The notes under the pieces were generated by a model, which searched no databases, was not told where the DNA came from, and was given only the letters and a program-made list of their open reading frames with translations. Positions 1 to 10,214 of a stretch of 64,000 nucleotides of DNA are shown here, in pieces. Every line of letters starts with the position of its first letter. Position 1 is the first letter of the stretch. Made by a program: the position numbers and the translations under genes. The DNA lies in the NCBI GenBank assembly GCA_023213315.1, contig JAKCPI010000986.1:62001-126000 (forward strand), given 5' to 3'. Source of the DNA: Euborellia annulipes (lineage: Eukaryota > Arthropoda > Insecta > Dermaptera > Anisolabididae).

Positions 1-133
1 TTTGTGTTCGGTTTGGGTTGACTACGGGGCCTCAGTCTGCCTCCCCAAGTCGATGTGTTATTGGTTTGGTTTGGTAACACATCGACTTGGGGAGGCAGAC
101 TGAGCCCCGTAGTCAACCCAAACCGAACACAAA
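1..133. repeat. near-perfect hairpin (fold-back)
   Basis: Positions 1-60 and 75-133 are reverse complements around a 14-nt loop of TTGG/TTTGG repeats; the only difference seen is one extra C in the left arm near position 31. The arms include GGTTTGGGTTGACTACGG. The left end touches the window border, so the true arm may be longer. It could be a fold-back transposon end or an assembly fold-over at a contig edge. No coding potential is seen. Confidence 0.8.
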
Positions 134-870
134 CGCAATTACACACACTCAACCTTCCTCCTGCTCTCAGAGACCAAACCAACCTCTGAGGCATCCAAAT
201 TGACCTGGGGACCAGCAAGACTGCGACCCCGTAAACAAACCACCCCAACAATTCCCCCTAATTCCATACTCTTGAAAATGGCTCCAAAAGGAGAGCCGAA
301 ACGTCGAGTAAATCTCAACATCACACGCGACACAACCCGAGAAAACTTATCTTCGCATATATATATATATATACAGACCAACAGATGGTGTCTCTGAATG
401 AGTCAAAATAAATTGAGTTCTAGGTGATAAATAAAAAAAAATTTAAATTTCATAATTTTTCTATTATGAAATTTACAAATTTTGATGTTTTGTAGATCCT
501 TATCAAGTCAAAACTAAAGAGTAATTTGCTGTACCTCAAAGAATCCTTTGATTAAAATAAATGAAGAAATGAGTAAAAATGTTTTACAAATAACCCAAGA
601 CAAACGATAACTCAATAATAATACTACTCTGTACATAAATATTTTTAATTTTCTATTATTATTACTTGACCAGCTTTAATTCTTAACAATTATTAAAATT
701 ACTAGAATTAAATTTTATAATACCTGTTTATACATTTCAATTTGATTGATTGAAATAATAAAAATTGATTAAATAATGTTTAAAAAAAAATAAAGAAAAA
801 ATTATAAAAATTAAATCATTATTAATATTTAAATTTTATAAATTAAATAGGATTAATAAGAAATAAAATA
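134..870. other. AT-rich non-coding stretch with an interspersed repeat
   Basis: About 175-390 is moderately complex sequence ending in a (TA)n run. A stretch around 325-360 (CACGCGAC...AACCCGAG...AACTTATCTT) recurs inverted near 27690-27750, so this is an interspersed repeat and not a gene. From 400 to 870 the sequence is very AT-rich. I see no convincing exon to follow the one at 876-953, so the rest of that gene probably lies left of the window. Confidence 0.4.
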
Positions 871-875
871 CTAAC

Positions 876-953
876 CTCTTCAGGTTCTGGGTCTGGAATA
901 CTTTCTTTTTCCTTTCCCTGATTAGATTTTAATTTTCTCTTTAATGATGCCAT
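876..953 (-). CDS. first coding exon of an unidentified gene (partial)
   Basis: On the minus strand an ATG at 953-951 opens 26 codons (begins MASLKRKLKSNQ, ends PDPEPEE), then meets a splice donor GTTAG at 875-871. An in-frame TAA lies directly before the ATG, so the start is well defined. The peptide is basic at the N-terminus and acidic/proline-rich at the end; I do not recognise the family. The gene would continue towards and beyond the left edge. About 1 kb upstream of it lies the end of DSCC1, on the same strand. The exon is short, so this rests on ATG, open frame and donor only. Confidence 0.45.
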
Positions 954-1979
954 TTAAATAATTTTAATAAATAATTTCACAATAATTATTAAATTTTAAC
1001 TAATTTTTATAACAGGCATGCCTTCTCACACGTGTTTTTGTTTTACAGAAAAAAAACCATCAAGATGGGACAAAATAAAACGTTTTTCAAATTAGACTGC
1101 GCGTCTAACGGACTTTTCTGAAACTAACTGGACGCGCGAAACATGTGACTGGTTCAAGCAATATTTAACGATGGAGGAAGGGAGGAAAAGGGAGAATTAT
1201 ATTTACACAATATATTAACCGCGTGGAAGGTGAGGGCCACTTCTATTTATTGTATTTGATTTAATATTTTCAAGCAAAAGGGCCAAATTCTTAGACAAAT
1301 ATCCTCCATACATATTCTGTATGGCGAAGCTTCCCTGGAGGTCGTTTTACTTTCTCTTACCTATATTAAATTTAGAGAGTATTGGATTCATATCCAAAAT
1401 TCGGTGTCGAGATTTTGATTGATATTCAGGTTTTGAGGGACCCTGAGTCCAAAAAAGTGGTTTTTGCAACATGGTCTGTCTGTCTGTGTGTCTGACCGCG
1501 AATAAAATATCTCAAAAATGAAAAGGGCTTGAAGGTTGAAATTTTATATTTAAGTTAGGTACCCCCAATGGGGCGTGATACGGAGCTTTTGAACAAAATC
1601 GGCCAAAGAGTACTAGTACTTTACTGCTTTTTTTGATTTTCTCAAAATTTGCTCCAACAGCAGTACTTCTGTTCTTTGCATGTCAGTCTCTTTCCTTTTA
1701 TATTTTCAACAGGCGTCAGACCGTGCGACGGGCCGGCCTGTTCTATTCATTCCCGGTCCCAAAAACCCATGAACCACCGACCCCGCACCACGGGATTTAG
1801 GCGAAGAAAGAAGAAGAAGCATAGTAAGTAGTACAACTTAAATTTTAATAATGCATATGAAAAATGGAATTAGGTATATGAAATAGATTTAATAAATTGA
1901 AAAATATATAGAAGTAAATATATATATTTAATAAAATTATACTTTAAAATACAAATATAATTTTTTATAACACATTTTT
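954..1979. other. intergenic: possible promoter, then a repeat copy
   Basis: Positions 1015-1250 are less AT-rich and contain CACGTG-like and GACTGCGCGTC/GGACGCGCG sequences just upstream of the exon at 953; this is a plausible promoter, by position only. Positions 1346-1655 are a minus-strand partial copy of the 690-bp interspersed element described at 45835. From 1655 to 1979 I see AT-rich sequence, with an ATTAAA on the minus strand near 1925-1930 that may serve as the DSCC1 poly(A) signal. Confidence 0.4.
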
Positions 1980-4900
1980 TTACCTATGCTTTGGACCATA
2001 ATGACGAATGCCGTCAATAACTTCACTCCTAGTGTAAATTGTAAGCAGTTTAGTCACATCCATTGTTGGAGTGGTCATTCGGCTAAAAAACAAAGAAAAT
2101 TTAAGTCAAAATCAAATTAATGAAAAGAAATTTAACTGACAAATGAATTATTTAATCATCATATAGAAATTCGATTATTCTGATCTCAGTTATCCAGAAC
2201 CTATGAAAGCTGCGGATTTTATGGGTCAAAAGTGTCTCTCTTTAAAGTAATCCCAACGTCAACTGAACTGATAATTTTTTAATCTTTACTACCTTGTCAG
2301 CATTCTGCTAAACAAACATGTACAATTTTGAGTGGCAATGAGTTGCCTCTAAAGAAGTGCTGACAGGACTAGACTGAAAACACATTTAGGCCTGGGAAAT
2401 GTCGGTGACGTAGGCCCATAATATTAAATTTAAGAAAAAAAAATTACAAAAAGTACATTAGTTATTTAAAACCTTAAATATATTTGAGGTATTCCCGGTA
2501 ATCCGGTCAGCCAGTCCAGTACTGTGCTGATATTTAATTATAAGGACCGTCGGCCAAAAAATAAATACTTTTGCGTATTATCCGTTTATTTGTAAATATT
2601 TCGACCTCAGTGATATGGAATCATCTTCAGAAGATAATACGCAAAAGTATTTATTTTTTGGCAGACGGTCCTTATAATTAAATTGATCATCCTTACGGCC
2701 ATCTACAAACAACAACAACAACAACTGATATGTCTGCGAAATATAAGGAATAATAAACTCATTATTTTGTAATTTTTCTTTCTCTTGCCAATCAACGATC
2801 ATCTCCACACAAGGGCGTCCGCAGGATTTTATGCAGGGGGGGGGGGGGCATGTCACTTCCAGATAAGTTAAAAAAACGTACTTTGATATTAATAATGTTA
2901 TATATACATCTCTTAGTATTTAAAGGTTTCTCACCGCGGCAAGGTGGAAGTGTACTGAGAAAGGTTTTTTTGTATTTTTTTTTTGTTTTATACATTTTTT
3001 GTATCATTTTAATTTTCCAGGGCGGGGGGGGGGGGGGGGGGGGGCAAGTGCCTGGTTGCCCCCCCCCTGTGGACGCCCATGTCTCCACATTAATACCAGC
3101 GCTTTGGAATAAATACTGAGGTATATTTAATGAAAGCGATAACATGATTAGGAATACCAAGATATCAAGTAGCCAGAAATATCTTTTCAAAGCTCAGTGA
3201 TATGTTTTTTATTACCTCAAATAAGGTGTAATTTGATCCAAAGTCCATTTTTCACGGGCTTGAAAAAGAGCTTGAAGTCGCTCATTAAGATCTTCTGATA
3301 ACTCTGTTTCAGGAAAATAACGCATGGCCGGTGGTATTGATTTCATATCACGAAAGGCTAATCCTTTAAGTTGATCTTCATCGGTTTTCATACCTAAAAA
3401 ATAATAAATAATTTTTATATGAATTAGAATCTATAAAAATTAAACAAAATAGAAGGATAGTATCCAAGATTTATCATATAAATGTATCAGGCCCATAGCC
3501 AGCGGGGGGGGGGGGGGGTGTGGAATATTGGGAGGTTCAACCCCCCTCAAAAAAAAAAAAAAATCTCGAAAATTTGTAAATAAAGAGAAATATATAGAAA
3601 TAAACAACCCAAAATTTTAAATACTGTTAGCCCCTGAAAAATATTCTGGCTACGGCCTTATATTTATTTAGTGTATATATTAGCTTTGTTTTAAACAAAT
3701 TAGCTGGTGGTTTTCAAATACACCCTTTGTAAATAAGCCAATAAATATTAATATAAAGAAATTTGCAAGTTTTGGATTTAACACTCCCCATTCATAAAGG
3801 CGCACAAAATCATCTTGCAAATTTCTCTTTTTATTAGTGTTTGAATTATGAGACCTTTTCACTAATCTGAACTGACATATTCTGTAATAACTCATAAAGG
3901 AATGTTTTTGGAAAAATTTAACTAGGATTACAGACGATTCAAAAAAGCCTGAAATTCAGATGCTAGTCCATTTAAACTTAACATGATCAGTTGGATGTGA
4001 AATTTGAAGGATAATTTTCTTTTCATGAAGTGTGAAAAATTTTAAGCCGCTTAATAGCCTTATTAAAAAAAGAGTTAAATCAGGGCAGGTTTAGCCAAAT
4101 AAAAAGCCTTTTTGTGCTTTTCGACTCCGGAGACGTTTCGAGATGTATTTAATGTCTCATCATCCGTGTTGAAATATAGCATAAAGTGGTCAGTAATTTT
4201 TATATGTACATATGCTCTACAATTAATGAGCACCTTTATGCTATATTTGGATAAGGATTGATGATGAGACATTAAATATATCTCGAAACGTCTCCAGAGT
4301 CGAGAAGCAGATAAAGGCTTTCTATTTGGATGAACCTGCTCTGATTTAAATCAAATATACTCACAACCACCAAATTCCATTTAATTAAAATAAATAGTTA
4401 AATAAAAAGTTAAATATCAAGTCAAATTCGATGTACCTTCAGGAACACTGTTTTGCCAGGCATCAAAAAAATCCTTAAGATTGAATCTTGTAGATGGTTT
4501 CAGAAGCACATGGCCAAAAAATCTACATATTGCATATTCATTTAATTCATAGAGACCTGATTCTAAAACAAAAAGAAAATTAATAACTAAAGAAAATAGT
4601 TATGGTGACTTATGAACTATAAAAACACATTGAAAATATTTTATTTAACAATTAGTGAGTTTTTTTGGTGGGCCAAAGTCCCATTTTCCCCGGGAATCAT
4701 CAAAATCTCGTCGAATTTTTTCATTACAATATATTAAAAACTAAATAAGTTATATGTTGACAATAAAAATCTGATGTGAAAGAAAACACATTGAACAATT
4801 CAATAACCGAAGGGAATGAAAAATTGTGCAATGTGCGGTCAGTCACACCAGATCTTAAACAATATCTTGGTTACTAAGGTTTTAAAATGCGCAAAAAATA

Positions 4901-7900
4901 ATAATTTAAAATTATTTAGTAATGGAATATTTACCTACAGGTTGAGTATACCAATCAAAACATTCAGATAGAATTTGCGATGGAATAAGCTCAGATAAAG
5001 TTTCAACAACTTCACCTTTAGGTATCTCATTATATCGCCAGGAGTTTTCTTCGACTAAATTCAATATTCGTGTTAATACTTCAAAATGGTAGTCATGATC
5101 TAACATCCTTAAAAATCCTTAAATAAATAAAGTGTAAGCTATTAAAATAATATCATATATATATGGGCGCATACTTCAAGCACAATTCAGAGCAACTCAA
5201 CGAAAAAGAAATAAAATTTGATATGAATGAGCAGGTAACACTTTCCTTTGTGCTACAAGCCTATATACCAAAATCCGATAAGCATGGACAAAATGAAGGA
5301 ATTATAAAGCCTCTAGGTAACCAAATAAATATATGGGGCTTTTGGTGGACAAAACATTTTGTTCGAAAACGTTTTTGCTCCTTCGGTGTGCGTTGAAATC
5401 GAGCAAAACATTTTGCTCCTGGACAAAACATTTTGATCGAAAACGTTTTTGCTCGATTGGTGTGCGTTCAGACTTATTGTCTTGACCAGCACTATTAGAC
5501 CATGAAAGTGTAGTTTATTATGCCTAATTTATTTAGGAGTATAGATAGATGTACAATTAATTTTTTTCTTCATGTGATTATTTCATTGTTTTGTTTTCAT
5601 AAAAAAAAAAGATGAAAATTTATATTGAACATTTTCTATTATTTAACCACGAATGTTTACTCTAAAAATTGTTAATATTTTTTTAAAAATCAATAAAATA
5701 ATCATGTAACTAAGTGATATCACCTAGTTTGTTTTATTTCTTTGCAGGGACGTCATTTGGGGGAGAGCAGGGGGGAGGGATTTGCCCCTCGCCCCTTAAG
5801 GTTTTGAAAGAAAATAATAAATTCTTAGCTTAGCCCCTAAATTCAACTAAACTCACACTCTCTTTTTAAATAAGTATAGAAGATAGTATAGATAATAATA
5901 TAGAGGTATATATATGTTTATATGTATATAAATTAAGTAGCACTGGAAGTAAAAAAATGTTGCCCTCCCCCAAGCAAAAACGAAAACGGCGTCACTGTTT
6001 CCTTGAGTTTTTTCTCTGTAATATTGCTAGAAGTACGTGCCAATTTGAGAATTCAAATAATTGCCTCTAAATAAACTGGAATGCTCACCAATCAAATCTT
6101 TTGAAAGAAGATACTCTTATCTAAAATGTATCATTCCCTTAAAAAGAATAAGATTCAAAAAAAAAATTTCAAATCTTCTTGCAGAGATGGCTATTTGATA
6201 TATAATTGTTTGAATAAATGATGATTTTTACCGAAAAAGACTAACTTTAAGCACGATGTAACTATAGGCGTAAGAATTCCAGTTTAGTTAGAGCTCGATG
6301 ATTATATACATTTCTATTGACCCTTATAGTTAACGATGGATAATTTCTTAAATTCCCGCTGAATATCTTGATCGCTTGCTTGTATATGCACTCTAAGAGT
6401 GTTGAAATTATATAATGGGACATTAGATGAGAGAAGATCAGCCTCATATTCTTTTCCTTTATATATACTCGGTTTTAAAAGTTTGATGATTTTTTTTGTT
6501 CTCGGTTGACATAAACATGTTTCATATAATGTATCATAAGTTCCAACTACCTAAAAATAAAATTTAATTATATAAAAAGTGTAATTAAAAAACAATCAAT
6601 TATTAATTTCAGTTGATTTTGTCACAAATGTTGTCAATGTCAAATTGATGAATTTTGAGAAAATCAACAAACTGAAAAAGTGCATCAGTAAAGTACTAGT
6701 ACTCTTTGGCCGATTTTGTTCAAAAGCTTCGTGTTACGTCCCAGGAGGTACCTAACATAAATATAAAATTTCAACCTCTTTCCGTTCTTGAGATATTTAG
6801 TTCACAGACAGACAGACCATGTTGCGAAAACTACTTTTTTGGATTCAGGAGCACGCTAACCTCGTATCCAAGCCCCGAGGGCTCCTTTCTCTTTATATAG
6901 AGCCTTATGGAGGGCGCCGGATTCGGCCGCAAAAGAGACTAATTCAAATTTTAGAAAAGAAATGCACTTAAAAAAAAAAAATTTACAGGAAAATATTTGG
7001 TAACAGTTAAAGAAGAAATAAAACAAAGGTAAGGATTGCTAAATATATAAATTAAGGTCTTGTTAATTATTCAACATTTAATTCTCCGCGGCTTAAACTA
7101 AGAAATTTTTCCATATAGACTATATAAATATGCTGAATTTATATATATACATAAACGAAATGGGAAAAATGTATGTATGTATGTGTATGTTCTATAGAAA
7201 TCTACAATTTTCAATGAATTCATTTGAAATTAAGTACACATATAGTACATGGATCAGGGAGTAACGTATGAATCTCTTAAATATTTTGGAAAATTAATTA
7301 TAATCAAATTTTACAATATGGAAACACAAAATCTACAAGTTGGCTTGGAAATTAGAGAGCGTCCTTTGTGCTCAAAGAGCCAGCTTTCCAGGTATACGAA
7401 CAGGGCTGTGGGAGGAGATACGGAGCAGTTGAAAAAAGAAGAGAGCACGCATACGACTGGCCCTTTAAACAGTTATAAATAGACCCTTTTACTTGGGCGG
7501 TACCCTCGCCTAAACTCAAGATCCTTCCATAACATCTTAACACTTGCATTGCCACAAGAAATATCCCAAAATGGCAATAAACTTGCCTGCCGGAGGTGGG
7601 CAATTGCTCGTCTCCGGCGAGGAAGGGAGTCCAGGGGCGCAGCCCCTGGATAGGAGGAAAGCCCGCTTTGCGACGAATATACTATATAAATGTTGATTAT
7701 TTTTGTTCATACTTCTCTTTTTAAAACACTTGAATCTTTGGTGTCAACAATTTTTGATGGAGTAGATAATTCTGGTAGCAAGAGTATTGAGTTGAAATTA
7801 ACTGATTCTTTTAATTCGTAGGTCTTTTCTGCTGTGCATATCACAGCATAATCCTCGGGATCTCCGCATATTACAAGTCTAAAAAAATTAAAATATAATT

Positions 7901-8629
7901 TCAAATTAGAAAAGATTCTTAAAGGTCAAAAAATGTGTATTGATTGTCAGAGAAATGGAAGAACTATCTAGTGAGGATATCTTTGTTATAAATTTGGGGA
8001 ATTAAAGAGGTCTTTCAGGTTAATTTCTTTTAATATGCCTTCCGAAGTTGTTTCTCTCTTTTTTTTCTTTTTGGGAATTGGTTGAAGAAGATCCGAAAAC
8101 ACATGTTGATCAAGCAATCAGGATGAATAGGATTAAGAAGGTGAAGGAATTCACAGTTAAGGTCCTTCGTTGAAGTGAAATAATTTATCTTAATTGCAAA
8201 CCTTTTCAAAATAGATTCAATTTTTATTTAAATTGAATTGCAAAAAAAATTATATATAAATCCAGATAGTTTCTAATTTTATTAAAGCCGGTTTTTTTTG
8301 TAAATAAAATTATCACAAATAAGAAAAATAAATATAACATACCTGGATCCTGGTTTGAAATTTTCTAATATTTCATTATCCAGTTGAAGGAGTTTATAAT
8401 TATGATCAATTTTATCCGAAGCATAATAAATGACATCCACAGTTGAATGGAAATCTTCTTTATTTAATTTGGCGATGTCTAGAATCGTATCAATTTCCTC
8501 ACGGGAACGTTCACTTCTAAAAAAAAGTAAAAACAATAATTATTTTTTTTTTTTTACTTTATATATATCTAAACAGTATTTTAAATACCCTTCAGGATCC
8601 ATTCTTCCGTCAACTTTTATAAAAGTCAT
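1980..8629 (-). CDS. DSCC1: DSCC1 (DCC1) homologue, sister chromatid cohesion protein, 8 exons
   Basis: DCC1 is a subunit of the CTF18-RFC clamp loader, which loads PCNA at replication forks and supports cohesion between sister chromatids in the nucleus. Exons in order: 8589-8602 (or to 8629), 8343-8516, 7713-7878, 6322-6550, 4935-5117, 4437-4562, 3216-3393, 1980-2082. All introns are GT-AG and the phases close to 391 codons with stop TAA at 1982-1980. The 390-aa length matches the family (human about 393). Blocks recalling human DCC1 are IDTILDIAKLN, LVICGDPEDYAVICT, YKGFLRMLDHDY, NSVPEGMKTDEDQLKGLA and AREKWTLDQITPYL; the last part corresponds to the C-terminal winged-helix region that contacts DNA polymerase epsilon in the family. 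Two in-frame ATGs (8602 and 8629) are possible; the first gives a start closer to the human one. The introns carry hAT, fold-back and Helitron-like insertions. Confidence 0.93.
2544..2671. repeat. fold-back with hammerhead-like core in DSCC1 last intron
   Basis: GGACCGTCGGCCAAAAAATA at 2544 is mirrored by its near reverse complement ending in GGCAGACGGTCC at 2671. The loop contains, on the minus strand, CTGAAGATGATTCC followed by GGTCGAAATATT, one of the CTGANGA/GAAA motifs of this window. Confidence 0.6.
2810..3081. mobile_element. non-autonomous hAT-like element (272 bp)
   Basis: The element starts CAAGGGCGTCCGCAGG and ends with the imperfect inverse CCTGTGGACGCCCATG. It is flanked on both sides by the identical 8-bp duplication TCTCCACA (2802-2809 and 3082-3089), which is the hAT signature. 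Inside are long G runs next to the termini and AT-rich filler. It sits in the last intron of DSCC1. No transposase is encoded. Confidence 0.8.
4076..4350. repeat. fold-back with a hammerhead-like motif in each arm
   Basis: The left arm (about 4076-4180) and right arm (about 4228-4350) are inverted copies. Each contains TGATGAGACATTAAATA..TCTCGAAACGTCTCC (minus strand in the left arm, plus strand at 4262-4292 in the right). It lies in the DSCC1 intron between exons 6 and 7. Confidence 0.6.
5745..5997. mobile_element. non-autonomous hAT-like element (253 bp)
   Basis: Starts CAGGGACGTCATTTGGGGGA and ends CGGCGTCACTG. It is flanked by TTTCTTTG (5737-5744) and TTTCCTTG (5998-6005), an 8-bp duplication with one difference. 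G-rich near the left end and C-rich near the right end, as in the other members of this group. It lies in the DSCC1 intron between exons 4 and 5. Confidence 0.7.
6670..6905 (+). repeat. partial copy of the 690-bp interspersed element
   Basis: It shows the family marks in order: AAAGTACTAGTACTCTTTGG, CCGATTTTGTTCAAAAGCTT, TAAATATAAAATTTCAACCT, ACAGACAGACAGACCATG and CTTTTTTGGATTCAGG. The copy lies in intron 3 of DSCC1. Confidence 0.6.
7130..7690 (+). mobile_element. degenerate Helitron-like element
   Basis: The left part (TATATATA..AAATGGGAAAAATGTATGTA near 7142-7172) and the right part (GGGAGTCCAGGGGCGCAGCC near 7626, then TTTGCG..) match the two ends of the better preserved Helitron at 30598-30726. 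The 3-prime hairpin and the CTAG end are lost here. It lies in DSCC1 intron 3, ending just after exon 3. Confidence 0.45.
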
Positions 8630-8794
8630 AAAAATATGAAATTGGTTTAAATTTGGACGACATTCTTTCCCCCACAGAGTATATTTTCCCTCCAACTTGC
8701 CTCAACTCGTTCAGTGCTGAACTAGCTCAAAGGATCACCTCGTTCAATATTTGCTCTTTAATGCGGCTCCTATTTTAAAAGTTAGTATTAAAAA

Positions 8795-8890
8795 TCTGGT
8801 GTGATTGTCACACAGCACACAACTTTCTCATACCTTCGGTAATCGAAAGTTGTGTTTTGTGCTTGTCACACCAGATTTTTCGTGTCGACA
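8795..8890 (+). repeat. fold-back TCTGGTGTGA...TCACACCAGA
   Basis: AAAATCTGGTGTGATTGTCA and its inverse flank a second inner palindrome (ACAACTTTCTC..ACCTTCGGTAATCGAAAGTTGTG). The same unit begins the full copies at 45835 and 48301 and recurs alone or damaged at 4830-4855, 31250-31345, 38270-38360 and 50778-50850. Confidence 0.7.
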
Positions 8891-8934
8891 TATATTTAGT
8901 TCCCAACAGTACGGAACATTTGAATGCAGATGTA

Positions 8935-9130
8935 AATTTTTTTTTAATTTTAAAACATTCACACTTTTTTCTCATTCACACTCACACTCACATTCACACA
9001 GTCTTTTCGGCAACTCAGGCCATTCATCTGGTATCCAAATGGCTTAAATAAAATCATCGGACTGCCTGGGGTCCGAACCCGAGACGTTTGGAATAGGGGA
9101 TAGGCACAGATGTAAAATTTATAAGTGTGG
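8935..9130 (-). mobile_element. tRNA-derived SINE, internally deleted copy
   Basis: Reading the minus strand, the tRNA-like B box region (CGGGTTCGGACCCCAGGCAG), the body with GATGATTTTATTTAAGCC and the GTGTGAATGAGAAAAAAGTG tail are in the same order as in the intact copy at 15617-15881. The middle part is shortened and the A-box end is degraded. Confidence 0.6.
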
Positions 9131-9224
9131 GAAAATATTTTTATTTTGACAAAGGGGGGGGAGGGTAAAGGATGTAATTAATTTTAATATAAAATTTTAA
9201 AAATTTTACTTCCGATTATTTTAT

Positions 9225-9362
9225 TTAAGCCATTCGGATGCCAAATTGCTTAAATAAGAATGCCTGGACCCCCAATAGAAATTATTATAAGTTATTTACA
9301 AATAACGAGTATCGTTTAAAGTCTTATATGGCCTACGTTGCCGAAGACTGTGTGTATACCAG
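9225..9362 (+). mobile_element. SINE fragment
   Basis: GCCATTCGGATGCCAAATTG..AATGCCTGGACCCCCAATAG..TTAAAGTCTTATATGGCCTA is the 3-prime body of the tRNA-derived SINE family. The tRNA-like head is missing. Confidence 0.55.
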
Positions 9363-9492
9363 GGGCGTATATAGAATTTTTTTTCGAGGGGGGACCAGAA
9401 CTCAAAAATTAAGTAGTAAGCATTTTGCTTAAAATCCGGTCACTACTTATTATTATCATCAATCCCCCCCCCGTATCACGTAACTCACACGC

Positions 9493-10214
9493 ATGGGAGT
9501 AACTAGAGAATTTGGCTGGGGGGGGGGCATGGGACCAGCCATCCTCCGGAGGGCCTGGAAATAGGGCTGGACGGTAAACCGGTTTACCGGTAAAAACTTT
9601 TTACCGAAAACGCGGTAACGAACCTCTAATTCGGTAAAAACCGGTTTTTTTTCGAAAGTCGGTAAAAACCGATTTTTTCGGACGGGAAAAAATTTTGGTT
9701 CCGCGAAAAAAATGTTCCGCGGCGGCAAAAAATTTTGGTTCCGCGAAAAACAAAAATGTTCCGCGGCGGCAAACTTTGGTTCCGCGGGCGGCAAAAATTG
9801 GCGTCTAAAAAAAAGGTAAAATATTTTTTCGGACGGGAAAAAATTAAATTTTGGTTCGGTGAAAAAAAAATGTTCCGCGGCGGCAAACTCCGGTTCCGCG
9901 GGCGGCAAAAAATTGGCGTCTAAAAAAAGGTAAAATATTTTTTCGGACGGGAAAAAATTAAATTTTGGTTCGGTGAAAAAAAAATGTTCCGCGGCGGCAA
10001 ACTTTGGTTCCGCGGGCGGTAAAAAATTTTTACCGACTTTCGAGAAAAACCGGTTTTTTTTCATTATCGAGGTCGGTAATGAAAATCCATTACCGTCCAG
10101 CCCTACCTGGAAAGCCCAATATTTTCTAAATTTTTGGGGGGCAGGGAACTTTCTGGGGGGGGGGTCACGAGTCTTCTGGGGGCCATGCCCCCTGCACCCC
10201 CTAGTTACGCCCAT
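9493..10214. mobile_element. outer hAT-like element, interrupted by a second one
   Basis: CATGGGAGTAACTAGAGAAT at the left and CCCCCTAGTTACGCCCAT at the right are degraded inverted ends. The interior matches the element at 12231-12382 (ATTTGGCTGGGGGG, GGGACCAGC, CTCCGG, GGGCCTGGAAAGCCC). It is split by the hAT element at 9562-10105. I found no clear target duplication for the outer element. Confidence 0.6.
9562..10105. mobile_element. hAT-like element nested in another (544 bp)
   Basis: The ends TAGGGCTGGACGGTAA and TTACCGTCCAGCCCTA are exact inverses, flanked by the perfect 8-bp duplication CCTGGAAA (9554-9561 and 10106-10113). Inside, modules with TTCCGCGGCGGCAAA and TTTTTTCGGACGGGAAAAAA repeat about three times with a period near 130 bp. 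The long reading frames here are translations of this repetition and not genes. The pre-insertion sequence GGGCCTGGAAAGCCC is intact at about 12291. Confidence 0.85.

Noticed and set aside
2850..3190. Small frames with Gly or Pro runs around 3020-3070
   Set aside because: They translate G and C homopolymers of a hAT-like element in a DSCC1 intron.
5163..5396. 77-codon plus-strand frame upstream of DSCC1 exon 5
   Set aside because: No splice signals or family resemblance; it lies in an intron on the opposite strand and ends in a repeated AAAACATTTTG-type segment.
9459..10214. 251-codon minus-strand frame with repeated AEPKFAAAEHFFF-type units
   Set aside because: It translates the internal repeats of a non-autonomous hAT element and spans both element borders.
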